DNA of 64,000 bases. It comes from Rathayibacter sp. VKM Ac-2759 (GTDB taxonomy: Bacteria > Actinomycetota > Actinomycetes > Actinomycetales > Microbacteriaceae). Both the position numbers and the translations under genes were made by a program. Positions 53,102-61,873 of the stretch are shown in pieces (positions within the stretch are counted from its first letter, which is position 1; every line of letters begins with the position of its first letter). The notes beneath the pieces were generated by a model. That model saw only the letters and a list, made by a program, of their open reading frames with translations. It had not been told where the DNA came from and did not search any database. Location of the stretch: positions 1,612,001 to 1,676,000 of the forward strand of contig NZ_CP047176.1 of NCBI RefSeq assembly GCF_009834225.1, in the 5' to 3' direction.

Positions 53102-54571
53102 GTGACCGTGACTCCTGCACCTCCCGCACCCGCCGTCCAGACCGAGCAGGCGGCGCCCCACGTGGTCGTCCTGTTCGGAGCGGTCGGCGATCTGGCCCGG
53201 CGCAAGCTCATCCCGGGCATGGCGCACCTGGCGCTGTCCTCGCTCGCGCCCGACCTCCAGATCGTCGGCACCTCGCTCGAGGAGCACGACGACGAGTCCT
53301 TCCGCGCCTTCGCGAAGCTCGCCTACGACGAGTTCGGCAGCCGCTCGCTGACCCCCGCGCAGTGGGACGAGTTCGCCTCGAAGCTGCGCTACGTCCCGCA
53401 GTCGGCGGGCCCCGCCGCGCTGGCCGAGGCCGTCACCGAGGCCGAGAAGGTCCTCGGCCCGGACGTCAGCCGCCTGCACTACCTCAGCGTCCCGCCGAAG
53501 GCCGCGCTGTCCGTGGTCCGGATGCTCGCCGAGGCGGGCCTGGTCGAGCGCTCGCGGATCATCATGGAGAAGCCCTTCGGCGTCGACCTCGAGAGCGCCG
53601 TGATCCTCAACGCCGAGCTGCACGAGACGTTCGACGAGGAGCAGATCTTCCGGATCGATCACTTCCTCGGCAAGGAGCCGGCGCAGAACATCCTCGCCTT
53701 CCGCTTCGCGAACGGCCTGTTCGAGCCGATCTGGAACCGCAACTTCATCGACCACGTCCAGATCGACATCCCCGAGAAGCTCACCCTCGACCGCCGGGCC
53801 GAGTTCTACGAGTCCACCGGCGCCTACAAGGACATGGTCGTCACCCACCTCTTCCAGGTGCTCGCGTTCATGGCGATGGAGCCGCCGACGGCGCTCGAGC
53901 CGAAGGCGATCAGCGAGGAGAAGAACAAGGTCTTCCGCTCGATGCGGCTGCTGAACCCCGAGAACGTGGTGCGCGGGCAGTACATCGGCTACCGCGAGGA
54001 GCCGGGAGTCGCGCCCGACTCCGAGACCGACACCTTCGTCGCCCTCAAGTGCGAGATCGACAACTGGCGCTGGGCGGGCGTGCCCTTCTACCTGCGCACG
54101 GGCAAGCGCATGGCGGAGGGGCAGCGCATCATCTCGATCGCGTTCCGCGAGCCTCCGAAGAGCATGTTCCCGCAGGGCTCGGGAGTCGGCGCCCACGGAC
54201 CGGACCACCTCACGTTCGACCTGGCCGACGCCTCCAAGGTCTCGCTCTCGTTTTACGGCAAGCGGCCGGGGCCGGGGATGCGCCTCGACAAGCTGAGCAT
54301 GCAGTTCGCCCTGCAGGAGACCGATCGCGCCGGCGACGCCCTCGAGGCGTACGAGCGCCTGATCCTCGACGCGATGCGCGGAGACCACACGCTCTTCACC
54401 ACGGCCGAGGGCATCGAGCGCCTGTGGGAGGTGTCGGCGCCGCTGCTGCAGGACCCGCCGCCCGTCCGCCTCTACGCCCCCGGCTCCTGGGGCCCGAACG
54501 CCATCCACCAGCTGATCGCCCCGCACGCCTGGCGCCTCCCCTTCGAGCGCGTCTGGCGCGACAAGCGCTGA
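53102..54571 (+). CDS. zwf: Glucose-6-phosphate 1-dehydrogenase
   Basis: 489 aa. The NADP-binding start is VVLFGAVGDLARRKLIPGM (GAVGDLA in place of the usual GASGDLA). The substrate motif is IFRIDHFLGKEPAQNILAFR with the active-site Asp-His and Lys. The rest (WRWAGVPFYLRTGKRM, EAYERLILDAMRGD) is typical. It oxidises G6P to 6-phosphogluconolactone, making NADPH for mycothiol and biosynthesis. The GTG has GATGAT 6 nt upstream and no Shine-Dalgarno sequence. It stands alone, not in the usual tal-zwf-opcA-pgl operon, so it may be a second copy. Confidence 0.95.
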   Translation: MTVTPAPPAPAVQTEQAAPHVVVLFGAVGDLARRKLIPGMAHLALSSLAPDLQIVGTSLEEHDDESFRAFAKLAYDEFGSRSLTPAQWDEFASKLRYVPQSAGPAALAEAVTEAEKVLGPDVSRLHYLSVPPKAALSVVRMLAEAGLVERSRIIMEKPFGVDLESAVILNAELHETFDEEQIFRIDHFLGKEPAQNILAFRFANGLFEPIWNRNFIDHVQIDIPEKLTLDRRAEFYESTGAYKDMVVTHLFQVLAFMAMEPPTALEPKAISEEKNKVFRSMRLLNPENVVRGQYIGYREEPGVAPDSETDTFVALKCEIDNWRWAGVPFYLRTGKRMAEGQRIISIAFREPPKSMFPQGSGVGAHGPDHLTFDLADASKVSLSFYGKRPGPGMRLDKLSMQFALQETDRAGDALEAYERLILDAMRGDHTLFTTAEGIERLWEVSAPLLQDPPPVRLYAPGSWGPNAIHQLIAPHAWRLPFERVWRDKR

Positions 54572-54595
54572 CCGCGCCCCGCCTAGGCTGACGGC

Positions 54596-55216
54596 ATGGT
54601 GCGCGCGGGCGAGGATCGGATCTGGACGGTCCCCAACGTCCTGAGCATGGTGCGCCTCGCACTGGTGCCGGTGTTCCTGGTGCTCGTCGTGCAGGGCGAG
54701 GACGCGCTGGCGCTGGTCACTCTCGTCGTCTCGAGTCTCACCGACTACCTCGACGGCTGGATCGCGCGCCGGTTCGACCAGATGACGCGCCTGGGCCGCA
54801 TCCTCGACCCGGCCGCCGACCGGCTCTACATCTTCGCTACCGTCATCGGCCTGGCGTTCCGCGACCTCGTGCCCTGGTGGCTCGTGGCGGTGCTCGTGGC
54901 GCGCGACCTGCTGCTGGTCGTGCTCGCCGTGATCCTCGCGAACCACGGGTACGGCCCGCTGCCGGTGCATCACCTGGGCAAGTTCGCGACCTTCTGCCTC
55001 TTCTACGCCCTGCCGCTGATCATGCTGGGCCAGGCGTTCCCCGCGATCGCCGCGGCGTCGATGCCGATCGCCTGGGCGTTCGCACTGTGGGGAGCGTTCC
55101 TCTACTGGTGGGCGGGAATCGTCTACGCCGTGCAGACCCGGGATCTGATCCGCGGCGCCGGGAGCGCGATTCCGGCGTCCGAGGGCCCCTCCGATTCGGA
55201 TACGCTGGACAGGTAG
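54596..55216 (+). CDS. CDP-alcohol phosphatidyltransferase family protein
   Basis: 206 aa integral membrane enzyme. The full signature TDYLDGWIARRFDQMTRLGR plus ILDPAADR matches D(X)2DG(X)2AR(X)8G(X)3D(X)3D. About five to six membrane helices follow. It makes a phospholipid such as phosphatidylglycerolphosphate or cardiolipin from CDP-diacylglycerol; the exact alcohol is not certain, although the place next to garA matches pgsA2 of mycobacteria. TAGGCT lies 6 nt before the ATG. Confidence 0.9.
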   Translation: MVRAGEDRIWTVPNVLSMVRLALVPVFLVLVVQGEDALALVTLVVSSLTDYLDGWIARRFDQMTRLGRILDPAADRLYIFATVIGLAFRDLVPWWLVAVLVARDLLLVVLAVILANHGYGPLPVHHLGKFATFCLFYALPLIMLGQAFPAIAAASMPIAWAFALWGAFLYWWAGIVYAVQTRDLIRGAGSAIPASEGPSDSDTLDR

Positions 55217-55226
55217 GAGGTACGTC

Positions 55227-55718
55227 TTGGTCGAGCCCGTGCGTGGAGCATCATCCGCCGAACCGCTGAAGTCCGAGTCCGTCGAGCCGTCGACCGACAC
55301 GACTCTCACGTTCACCGACGACATCGGTGCGCAGCTCGCTGCGCTCGACAACCGCGCGTCCCGAGAGGAGGCGGAGGCGGTCGGCGCCCTCCCGTCCGGA
55401 TCGGCGCTCCTGGTCGTCCGCCGGGGTCCCAACACCGGTGCGCGGTTCCTGCTCGACATCGACTCGACGACCGTCGGCCGTCACCCCGATGCGGGCATCT
55501 TCCTCGATGACGTCACCGTCTCGCGCCGTCACGCGGAGTTCGTCCGCCGCGGCACCTCGTTCGAGGTCCGCGACCTCGGCTCGCTCAACGGCACCTACTT
55601 CGACGGGGTCCGGATCGAGTCCGCGATCCTGACCGACGGCTCCGAGGTCCAGGTCGGCAAGTTCCGCCTCACCTTCTACGCGTCCCGCGCCGACCTCGTC
55701 GCCGCTCCGGACGCGTAG
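55227..55718 (+). CDS. garA: FHA-domain regulator GarA/OdhI
   Basis: 163 aa. The C-terminal FHA domain (about 65-145) has STTVGRHPDAGIFLDDVTVS, RRHAEFVRR and RDLGSLNGTYFDG, the phosphothreonine-binding loops. The N-terminal STDTTLTF has neighbouring threonines like the phospho-site of GarA/OdhI. In Mycobacterium and Corynebacterium the unphosphorylated form inhibits 2-oxoglutarate dehydrogenase and activates glutamate synthase; kinases PknB/PknG switch it off. TTG at 55227 is chosen because AGGAGG lies at ideal spacing. It is followed 3 bp later by the ftsR-like gene. Confidence 0.9.
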   Translation: MVEPVRGASSAEPLKSESVEPSTDTTLTFTDDIGAQLAALDNRASREEAEAVGALPSGSALLVVRRGPNTGARFLLDIDSTTVGRHPDAGIFLDDVTVSRRHAEFVRRGTSFEVRDLGSLNGTYFDGVRIESAILTDGSEVQVGKFRLTFYASRADLVAAPDA

Positions 55719-55721
55719 ACC

Positions 55722-56426
55722 GTGGGTCGTTCCACCGCGCGGGCCCTCCCGTCCGGCTCGACTGCCCTCCTCGGCATCGGTCAGGTCCTCGCCCGGCTGA
55801 CGACCGAGTTCCCCGACGTCACGCCGTCGAAGCTGCGCTTCCTCGAGGAGCAGGGACTCGTCTCGCCGGCGCGCACCGACTCCGGCTACCGCAAGTTCTC
55901 CTCGGCCGACGTCGAGCGGCTGCGGATGATCCTCGCGCTGCAGCGCGACCACTACCTGCCGCTCAAGGTGATCCGCGCCTACCTCGACGACGTCGACGCC
56001 GGCCGCGAGCCCTCGCTCCCCGCGGGGGTCGGCGGCGCGCCCGCGTCGCTGCTCGCCCCCGCCACCCGTCTCACCCGCGAGCGGCTCGCGGCCGAGTCCG
56101 GCGCGAGCAGCTCCCTCGTGCAGGAGGCGATCGCGGTCGGCCTCGTGCGCGGAGGCGAGTTCTTCGGCGAGGAGGCGGTCACGACCCTCCGAGCGCTCGT
56201 CGAGCTCGGACGCTCGGGCGTCGAGCCCCGGCACCTGCGCCCTCTGCGCGTCGCGGTCGAGCGCGAGATGTCCCTGATCGAGAGCGTCGTCGCCTCGAGC
56301 GCTCGGCGGCAGGACGCCTCCGGATCCGTCGGCGCCGCCGAGACCGCGATGGCGCTCGCCTCGCAGCTCGGCACCATCCGCGGCGCCATGGTGCGCAGCG
56401 CCCTCTCCCGGCTCTCGCGCTCGTGA
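55722..56426 (+). CDS. ftsR: MerR-family regulator FtsR-like
   Basis: 234 aa. The N-terminal MerR helix-turn-helix is LLGIGQVLARLTTEFPDVTP, KLRFLEEQGLVSPARTDSGY and RKFSSADVERLRMIL. The C-terminal helices have RPLRVAVEREMSLIESVVAS. FtsR (corynebacteria) activates ftsZ; the mycobacterial homologue is in the same order next to garA. GTG start, 3 bp after the garA stop. The gene order is a good orthology sign. Confidence 0.86.
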   Translation: MGRSTARALPSGSTALLGIGQVLARLTTEFPDVTPSKLRFLEEQGLVSPARTDSGYRKFSSADVERLRMILALQRDHYLPLKVIRAYLDDVDAGREPSLPAGVGGAPASLLAPATRLTRERLAAESGASSSLVQEAIAVGLVRGGEFFGEEAVTTLRALVELGRSGVEPRHLRPLRVAVEREMSLIESVVASSARRQDASGSVGAAETAMALASQLGTIRGAMVRSALSRLSRS

Positions 56427-56568
56427 GGCGCGCCGGGCGCTCGGTCGGCGCGGGATCCGCGCGACACGCCACCTCCGTGGACCGGATGTCGTTTACTCGG
56501 CACCCGGCGGTGGGTACCTTAGGGAGCGCGTTCGGAGGATCCGGCGATCGGAACCGAGAGGCAACGGA

Positions 56569-57114
56569 ATGAGAGAAGTCAGCCGCGACACCAGCGGCCA
56601 GCGCGACCTCGTCCTGTTCACCGACGGTCTGCCCGACCTCGACGCCCACGCCGGCTACCGCGGTGCCGTCGCGGCTCGTGCCGCCGGCATCACCTACCGC
56701 CAGCTCGACTACTGGGCCCGCACCGAGCTCGTCGCCCCCACCGTCCGCGGGGCATCCGGCTCCGGCACGCAGCGGCTGTACGGCTTCCGCGACATCCTGG
56801 TGCTGAAGCTCGTCAAGCGCCTGCTCGACACCGGCATCTCGCTCCAGCAGATCCGCACCGCGGTCAACCAGCTCCGCGAGTCGGGAGTCGACGACCTCGC
56901 GCAGACGACGCTCATGAGCGACGGCGCGAGCGTCTACCTCTGCACGTCGAACGACGAGGTCATCGACCTCCTCAGCCGCGGCCAGGGCGTCTTCGGCATC
57001 GCCGTCGGCAAGGTCCTCCGCGAGGTCGAGTCGAGCCTCGTCGACCTCGATCACCAGACGCTCGACCCGATGGACGAGCTCGCGCAGCGCCGGGCCTCCC
57101 GCAAGGTCGGCTGA
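56569..57114 (+). CDS. MerR-family regulator (Rv1828-like)
   Basis: 181 aa. The MerR winged helix is YRGAVAARAAGITYRQLDYW, ARTELVAPTVRGASGSGTQR and LYGFRDILVLKLVKRLLDTG. The C-terminal part (VYLCTSNDEVIDLLSRGQGV then FGIAVGKVLREVES) is the small effector-like domain of the Rv1828 group. It lies 142 bp after the FtsR-like gene, so it has its own promoter. Its DNA targets are not known here. A short terminator follows. Confidence 0.85.
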   Translation: MREVSRDTSGQRDLVLFTDGLPDLDAHAGYRGAVAARAAGITYRQLDYWARTELVAPTVRGASGSGTQRLYGFRDILVLKLVKRLLDTGISLQQIRTAVNQLRESGVDDLAQTTLMSDGASVYLCTSNDEVIDLLSRGQGVFGIAVGKVLREVESSLVDLDHQTLDPMDELAQRRASRKVG

Positions 57115-57120
57115 CCGCAC

Positions 57121-57142
57121 CCTCCTGCCCGCCCGCAGGAGG
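57121..57142 (+). terminator. Short terminator after the MerR gene
   Basis: CCTCCTGC (57121-57128) pairs with GCAGGAGG (57135-57142) around CCGCCC. It lies 6 bp after the stop. The next 202 bp to the parA stop (57143-57344) hold no feature I can support. Confidence 0.7.
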
Positions 57143-57344
57143 ACGTCGATCTTGATGCACCCGTTGCGCGGGCTGGTCGATCAGAGGGCCGCAACGCCTG
57201 TTGCACGCCTCCCGGTCCAGCAGCCACCGCGGGCGGCGCATCGATCCCGCCGTCGTCAGCACGCCGGCGACCGGTCGGCGCGTCGCTCACCGAACGACAG
57301 CGGCGCCGCGGCTCCCGCCGCGACGCCGCCCGATGCCGTGCGTG

Positions 57345-58154
57345 CTACTTGGCCGCGGGGACCTGCTCGCCGATGCGGCCGGTGCGGATGACGCGGTCGA
57401 GCAGCAGGTCGAAGTTGTGCGCCATCTCCTGCGCGCTCTCGCCCGGCCAGACGTGCACGGGCTTCGCGGCGCCCTGCGCCTGCTGCAGCGACGTGCGCTC
57501 CGGCAGCTGGGGGCTGAGCACGAGCGGTCCGAACATGTCGCGCAGCTCCTTGATCCGGAACTGGTGCTCGAGCGACTGCACGCGGGCGCGGTTGACGATG
57601 ATGCCGAGGGGCTGGAGGCGCGGGCTGAGTCCGCGGCGGATCTCCTCGATCGCGCGGAGGGCCCGGTCGGCGGCCGCGACCGAGAAGAGTCCCGGCTCCG
57701 TGACGACGGCGACGCGGTCGCTGGCCGCCCACGCGGTGCGGGTGAGCGCGTTGAGCGACGGGGCGCAGTCGATGAGGACGAGGTCGTAGTCGGCCTCGAC
57801 GCTCGCGAGCGCCTCCTCGAGCTTCCAGATGTCGCGGATGCTGGGGTGCGGTCCGTCGAAGTTGATCGCCGACGGGCTCCCGATCAGCACGTCGATCGTG
57901 CCGTGGTGCTCCTTCGTCCAGCCGGAGGGGGCGATCGCCGAGCGGACGATCTTCTCCTTGGGGGAGGTCAGGACGTCCGCGATGTTGAGGTGCCCGGCGA
58001 CGTTGATGTCCATCCCGGTCGACACATCGGACTGTGGATCGAGGTCGACGACCAGCGTTCGCAGACCCTTCGAGAACGCCGCGGAGGCGAGGCCGAGGGT
58101 CACCGTCGTCTTGCCGACGCCGCCCTTGAGGGAGCTCACGCTGAGTACATGCAT
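57345..58154 (-). CDS. ParA-family ATPase
   Basis: 269 aa deviant-Walker P-loop ATPase: LKGGVGKTTVTLGLASA (K10GGVGKT), VVDLDPQSDVSTG and LVLIDCAPSLNALT. The tail GESAQEMAHNFDLLLDRVIR is like ParA-like partition proteins. No parB is adjacent and the chromosomal parAB pair is normally near the origin, so this is probably an orphan ParA positioning a protein or cell-pole cargo. TAAAGT is 8 nt before the ATG. Divergent from pyc. Confidence 0.88.
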   Translation of the reverse strand: MHVLSVSSLKGGVGKTTVTLGLASAAFSKGLRTLVVDLDPQSDVSTGMDINVAGHLNIADVLTSPKEKIVRSAIAPSGWTKEHHGTIDVLIGSPSAINFDGPHPSIRDIWKLEEALASVEADYDLVLIDCAPSLNALTRTAWAASDRVAVVTEPGLFSVAAADRALRAIEEIRRGLSPRLQPLGIIVNRARVQSLEHQFRIKELRDMFGPLVLSPQLPERTSLQQAQGAAKPVHVWPGESAQEMAHNFDLLLDRVIRTGRIGEQVPAAK

Positions 58155-58296
58155 GGCTGACTACTTTACGTTCACTAGGGTGGAGAACCTAACCGTTCCC
58201 TGCGTGCCCACCCGGCCCGGGATGCGGAGGCGGGAATCGCACGGTCGCGACTCCGGCTCCCTCGTCGCCCGCGGAGGACCCACCCGAAGGACTGCC

Positions 58297-61200
58297 ATGT
58301 TCTCGAAGATCCTTGTGGCCAACCGCGGCGAGATCGCGATCCGGGCGTTCCGCGCCGCCTACGAGCTCGGCGCCCGCACGGTGGCGGTGTACCCCTACGA
58401 GGACCGCAACTCGATGCACCGGCTGAAGGCCGATGAGGCGTACCAGATCGGCGAGCGGGGGCACCCGGTGCGCGCGTACCTCGATGTCGCCGAGATCGTC
58501 CGGGTCGCCCGCGAGAGCGGTGCCGACGCGATCTACCCGGGCTACGGCTTCCTCTCCGAGAACCCCGAGCTCGCGCGCGCCGCCGCCGATGCCGGCATCG
58601 CCTTCATCGGCCCGCCCGCGCGGGTGCTCGAGATGGCGGGCAACAAGGTCACCGCCAAGGAGCACGCGACGGCGGCCGGCGTCCCCGTCCTCCGCTCGAC
58701 CCCTGCCTCGCGCGACATCGACGAGCTGATCGCGGGCGCCGAGGCGATCGGCTTCCCGATCTTCGCCAAGGCCGTCGCGGGCGGCGGGGGACGCGGCATG
58801 CGGAGGGTCGGCACCGCCGAGGAGCTGCGTCCCGCGCTCGAGGCGGCGATGCGCGAGGCCGACAGCGCCTTCGGCGACCCGACCATGTTCCTCGAGCAGG
58901 CGGTGGTCCGGCCCCGCCACATCGAGGTGCAGATCCTGGCCGACGGGACGGGCGAGACCGTCCACCTGTTCGAGCGCGACTGCTCGGTGCAGCGGCGGCA
59001 CCAGAAGGTGGTCGAGATCGCGCCGGCGCCGAACCTCGACGAGGCGACGCGGCAGGCGATGTACCGCGACGCGATCGCCTTCGCGCGCTCGATCGGCTAC
59101 GAGAACGCGGGGACGGTGGAGTTCCTCCTCGACACCGCGGGGGAGCGGGCGGGGGAGCACGTCTTCATCGAGATGAACCCGCGGATCCAGGTCGAGCACA
59201 CGGTGACGGAGGAGGTCACCGACGTCGATCTCGTGGCCAGCCAGATGCGCATCGCCTCGGGGCAGACGCTCGCCGAGCTCGGGCTCACCCAGGGGGAGCT
59301 GCGACTGCACGGAGCGGCGCTCCAGTGCCGGATCACCACCGAGGACCCGGCAGCGGGCTTCCGTCCCGACACCGGCAAGATCACCACCTACCGCTCGCCG
59401 GGTGGCGGCGGCATCCGCCTCGACGGCGGCACCATCAACCCCGGCGCGCAGATCAGCCCGCACTTCGACTCGATGCTGGCCAAGCTGACCTGCCGCGGTC
59501 GCGACTTCCCGGCCGCGGTCGGCCGCGCCAAGCGCGCGCTGGCCGAGTTCCGCATCCGCGGCGTGTCGACGAACATCCCGTTCCTGCAGGCGGTGCTCGA
59601 TGATCCGGCGTTCGCGGCGGGCGATCTCAGCACCTCCTTCATCGACGAGCGCCCCGGCCTGCTCGCGGGCCGCGAGTCGCGCGACCGCGGCACGAAGCTG
59701 CTGACCTGGCTCGCCGAGGTGACGGTCAACCAGCCCAACGGGGCACGGCCGTCCGGCCTCGCGCCGGTCGAGAAGCTGCCGGCGGTCGACACCGCGGCAC
59801 CCGCTCCGGAGGGATCGCGCCAGCGCCTGCTCGAGCTCGGCCCGCGCGGGTTCGCCTCCGCCCTCCGCGCGCAGACCGCCCTGGCGGTCACCGACACGAC
59901 CTTCCGCGACGCGCATCAGTCGCTGCTCGCGACGCGGGTGCGCTCGCGCGACCTGATCGCGGTCGCACCGGCGGTCGCGCGCCTCACTCCCGGGCTGCTC
60001 TCGGTCGAGGCGTGGGGAGGCGCGACCTACGACGTCGCCCTGCGCTTCCTCGGCGAGGACCCCTGGGAGCGCCTGGCCTCCCTGCGCGAGGCGCTCCCGA
60101 ACGTCGCGATCCAGATGCTGCTGCGCGGGCGCAACACGGTGGGCTACACGCCGTACCCGACCGAGGTGACCGACGCCTTCGTCCGCGAGGCGGCCGGCAC
60201 CGGGGTCGACGTCTTCCGCATCTTCGACGCCCTCAACGACGTGTCGCAGATGCGGCCGGCGATCGACGCCGTCCTCGCCACCGGCAGCACGGTCGCCGAG
60301 GTCGCGCTCTGCTACACCGGCGATCTGCTGGACCCCGCCGAGGACCTCTACACGCTCGACTACTACCTGCGGCTCGCCGAGCAGATCGTCGAGGCCGGAG
60401 CGCACATCCTCGCCGTCAAGGACATGGCCGGGCTCCTCCGCCCCTACGCCGCGTCGACTCTCGTCGCGGCGCTGCGCGAGCGGTTCGACCTCCCGGTGCA
60501 CGTGCACACGCACGACACCCCCGGCGGTCAGCTGGCGACCCTCCTCGCCGCGGCGGAGGCCGGAGCCGACGCGGTCGACGCCGCCTCCGCCCCGATGGCG
60601 GGCACCACCAGTCAGCCGTCGCTGTCGGCGCTCGTCGCCGCCCTCGCGCACACGCCCCGCGACACCGGGCTGAGCCTCGCCGCCGTCTCGGACCTCGAGC
60701 CCTACTGGGAGGCCGTCCGCGCGCTGTACCGCCCCTTCGAGTCCGGGCTGCCCGGACCGACCGGCCGCGTGTACCGGCACGAGATCCCGGGAGGACAGCT
60801 CTCGAACCTGCGCCAGCAGGCGATCGCGCTCGGCCTCGCCGACCGCTTCGAGGTCGTCGAGGACCTTTACGCCGCGGCCGACCGGATCCTCGGCCGGGTG
60901 CCGAAGGTCACCCCGTCGTCGAAGGTCGTGGGCGATCTGGCCCTGCACCTGGCGGCGGTGGACGCCGATCCGGCCGACTTCGCCGAGAACCCGCAGAACT
61001 ACGACATCCCCGACTCGGTGGTCGGCTTCATGGCGGGCGAGCTCGGCGAGCTGCCCGGCGGCTGGCCGGAGCCGTTCCGGTCGCGCGTGCTCGAGGGTCG
61101 CGACGTCCGGATCGGCGTCACCGCGGTGTCGGACGAGGACGGAGCGGTGCTCGCGGGCGAGGACTCGGCCGCCCGTCGCGCGACGCTGAACCGGCTGCTC

Positions 61201-61704
61201 TTCCCCGGCCCGGCGAAGCAGTTCGACCAGGTGCGCGAGACCTACGGGGACGTCTCCGCGCTCGGCACCGCCGACTACCTCTACGGGCTGCGCCAGGGCG
61301 AGGAGCACGTCGTCGAGATCGCCCGGGGCGTGCGGCTGTTCGTCGGCCTCGAGGCGATCGGCGACGCCGACGACCGGGGCATGCGCACGGTGATGACGAC
61401 CCTCAACGGTCAGCTCCGCCCCGTGTTCGTCCGTGATGCGACCATCACCGTCGACACGGTCAGCGCAGAGCGCGCCGACCGCGCCGACCCCGGCCAGGTC
61501 GCGGCCCCGTTCGCCGGAGTGGTGACGCTGAAGGTGGCGGTCGGCGACCGGATCGAGGCGGGCGCGGCGGTCGCCACGATCGAGGCGATGAAGATGGAGG
61601 CGGCGATCACCTGCTCCGTCGGCGGAGTCGTGAGGCGCCTCGCCGTGCCGCTCACCCAGCAGGTGGATGCGGGCGACCTGCTGGTGGTCGTCGAGCCGTC
61701 CTAG
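58297..61704 (+). CDS. pyc: Pyruvate carboxylase
   Basis: 1135 aa, the full single-chain form. Biotin carboxylase domain: FSKILVANRGEIAIRAFRAA, VKAGGGGRGM-like AVAGGGGRGMRRVG and EMNPRIQVEHTVTEEV. The carboxyltransferase domain begins DTTFRDAHQSLLATRVRSRD and includes AVKDMAGLLRP with the CT lysine region. The C-terminal biotin domain has IEAMKMEAAI with biotinyl Lys1099. It makes oxaloacetate from pyruvate with ATP and bicarbonate. GAAGG precedes the ATG. It is flanked by two ParA/MinD-type genes. Confidence 0.96.
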   Translation: MFSKILVANRGEIAIRAFRAAYELGARTVAVYPYEDRNSMHRLKADEAYQIGERGHPVRAYLDVAEIVRVARESGADAIYPGYGFLSENPELARAAADAGIAFIGPPARVLEMAGNKVTAKEHATAAGVPVLRSTPASRDIDELIAGAEAIGFPIFAKAVAGGGGRGMRRVGTAEELRPALEAAMREADSAFGDPTMFLEQAVVRPRHIEVQILADGTGETVHLFERDCSVQRRHQKVVEIAPAPNLDEATRQAMYRDAIAFARSIGYENAGTVEFLLDTAGERAGEHVFIEMNPRIQVEHTVTEEVTDVDLVASQMRIASGQTLAELGLTQGELRLHGAALQCRITTEDPAAGFRPDTGKITTYRSPGGGGIRLDGGTINPGAQISPHFDSMLAKLTCRGRDFPAAVGRAKRALAEFRIRGVSTNIPFLQAVLDDPAFAAGDLSTSFIDERPGLLAGRESRDRGTKLLTWLAEVTVNQPNGARPSGLAPVEKLPAVDTAAPAPEGSRQRLLELGPRGFASALRAQTALAVTDTTFRDAHQSLLATRVRSRDLIAVAPAVARLTPGLLSVEAWGGATYDVALRFLGEDPWERLASLREALPNVAIQMLLRGRNTVGYTPYPTEVTDAFVREAAGTGVDVFRIFDALNDVSQMRPAIDAVLATGSTVAEVALCYTGDLLDPAEDLYTLDYYLRLAEQIVEAGAHILAVKDMAGLLRPYAASTLVAALRERFDLPVHVHTHDTPGGQLATLLAAAEAGADAVDAASAPMAGTTSQPSLSALVAALAHTPRDTGLSLAAVSDLEPYWEAVRALYRPFESGLPGPTGRVYRHEIPGGQLSNLRQQAIALGLADRFEVVEDLYAAADRILGRVPKVTPSSKVVGDLALHLAAVDADPADFAENPQNYDIPDSVVGFMAGELGELPGGWPEPFRSRVLEGRDVRIGVTAVSDEDGAVLAGEDSAARRATLNRLLFPGPAKQFDQVRETYGDVSALGTADYLYGLRQGEEHVVEIARGVRLFVGLEAIGDADDRGMRTVMTTLNGQLRPVFVRDATITVDTVSAERADRADPGQVAAPFAGVVTLKVAVGDRIEAGAAVATIEAMKMEAAITCSVGGVVRRLAVPLTQQVDAGDLLVVVEPS

Positions 61705-61756
61705 CGCGTGGTGGACGAGAGAACGCCGAGGCGGGCACGGTCGACCGGACCGGGCG

Positions 61757-61776
61757 GAGCACGCGAGATCGTGCTC
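61757..61776 (+). terminator. Possible terminator after pyc
   Basis: GAGCACG (61757-61763) pairs with CGTGCTC (61770-61776) around CGAGAT. It begins 52 bp after the stop. The stem is short, so confidence is modest. The rest of the gap leads to TAGACT at about 61840, a likely -10 element for the next gene. Confidence 0.5.
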
Positions 61777-61873
61777 GACACGTCCTAGCAGGACTCCTTG
61801 GCCGGGCTCCAGCCCACGGGCCCGCCAGGAGGCCCTCGGTAGACTGACCCCAAGCGGAAGGAGGCTCGTTCGC

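Noticed and set aside
57143..57344. Possible small gene between MerR and parA
   Set aside because: No start with a ribosome site or -10 signal and no protein similarity that I recognise.
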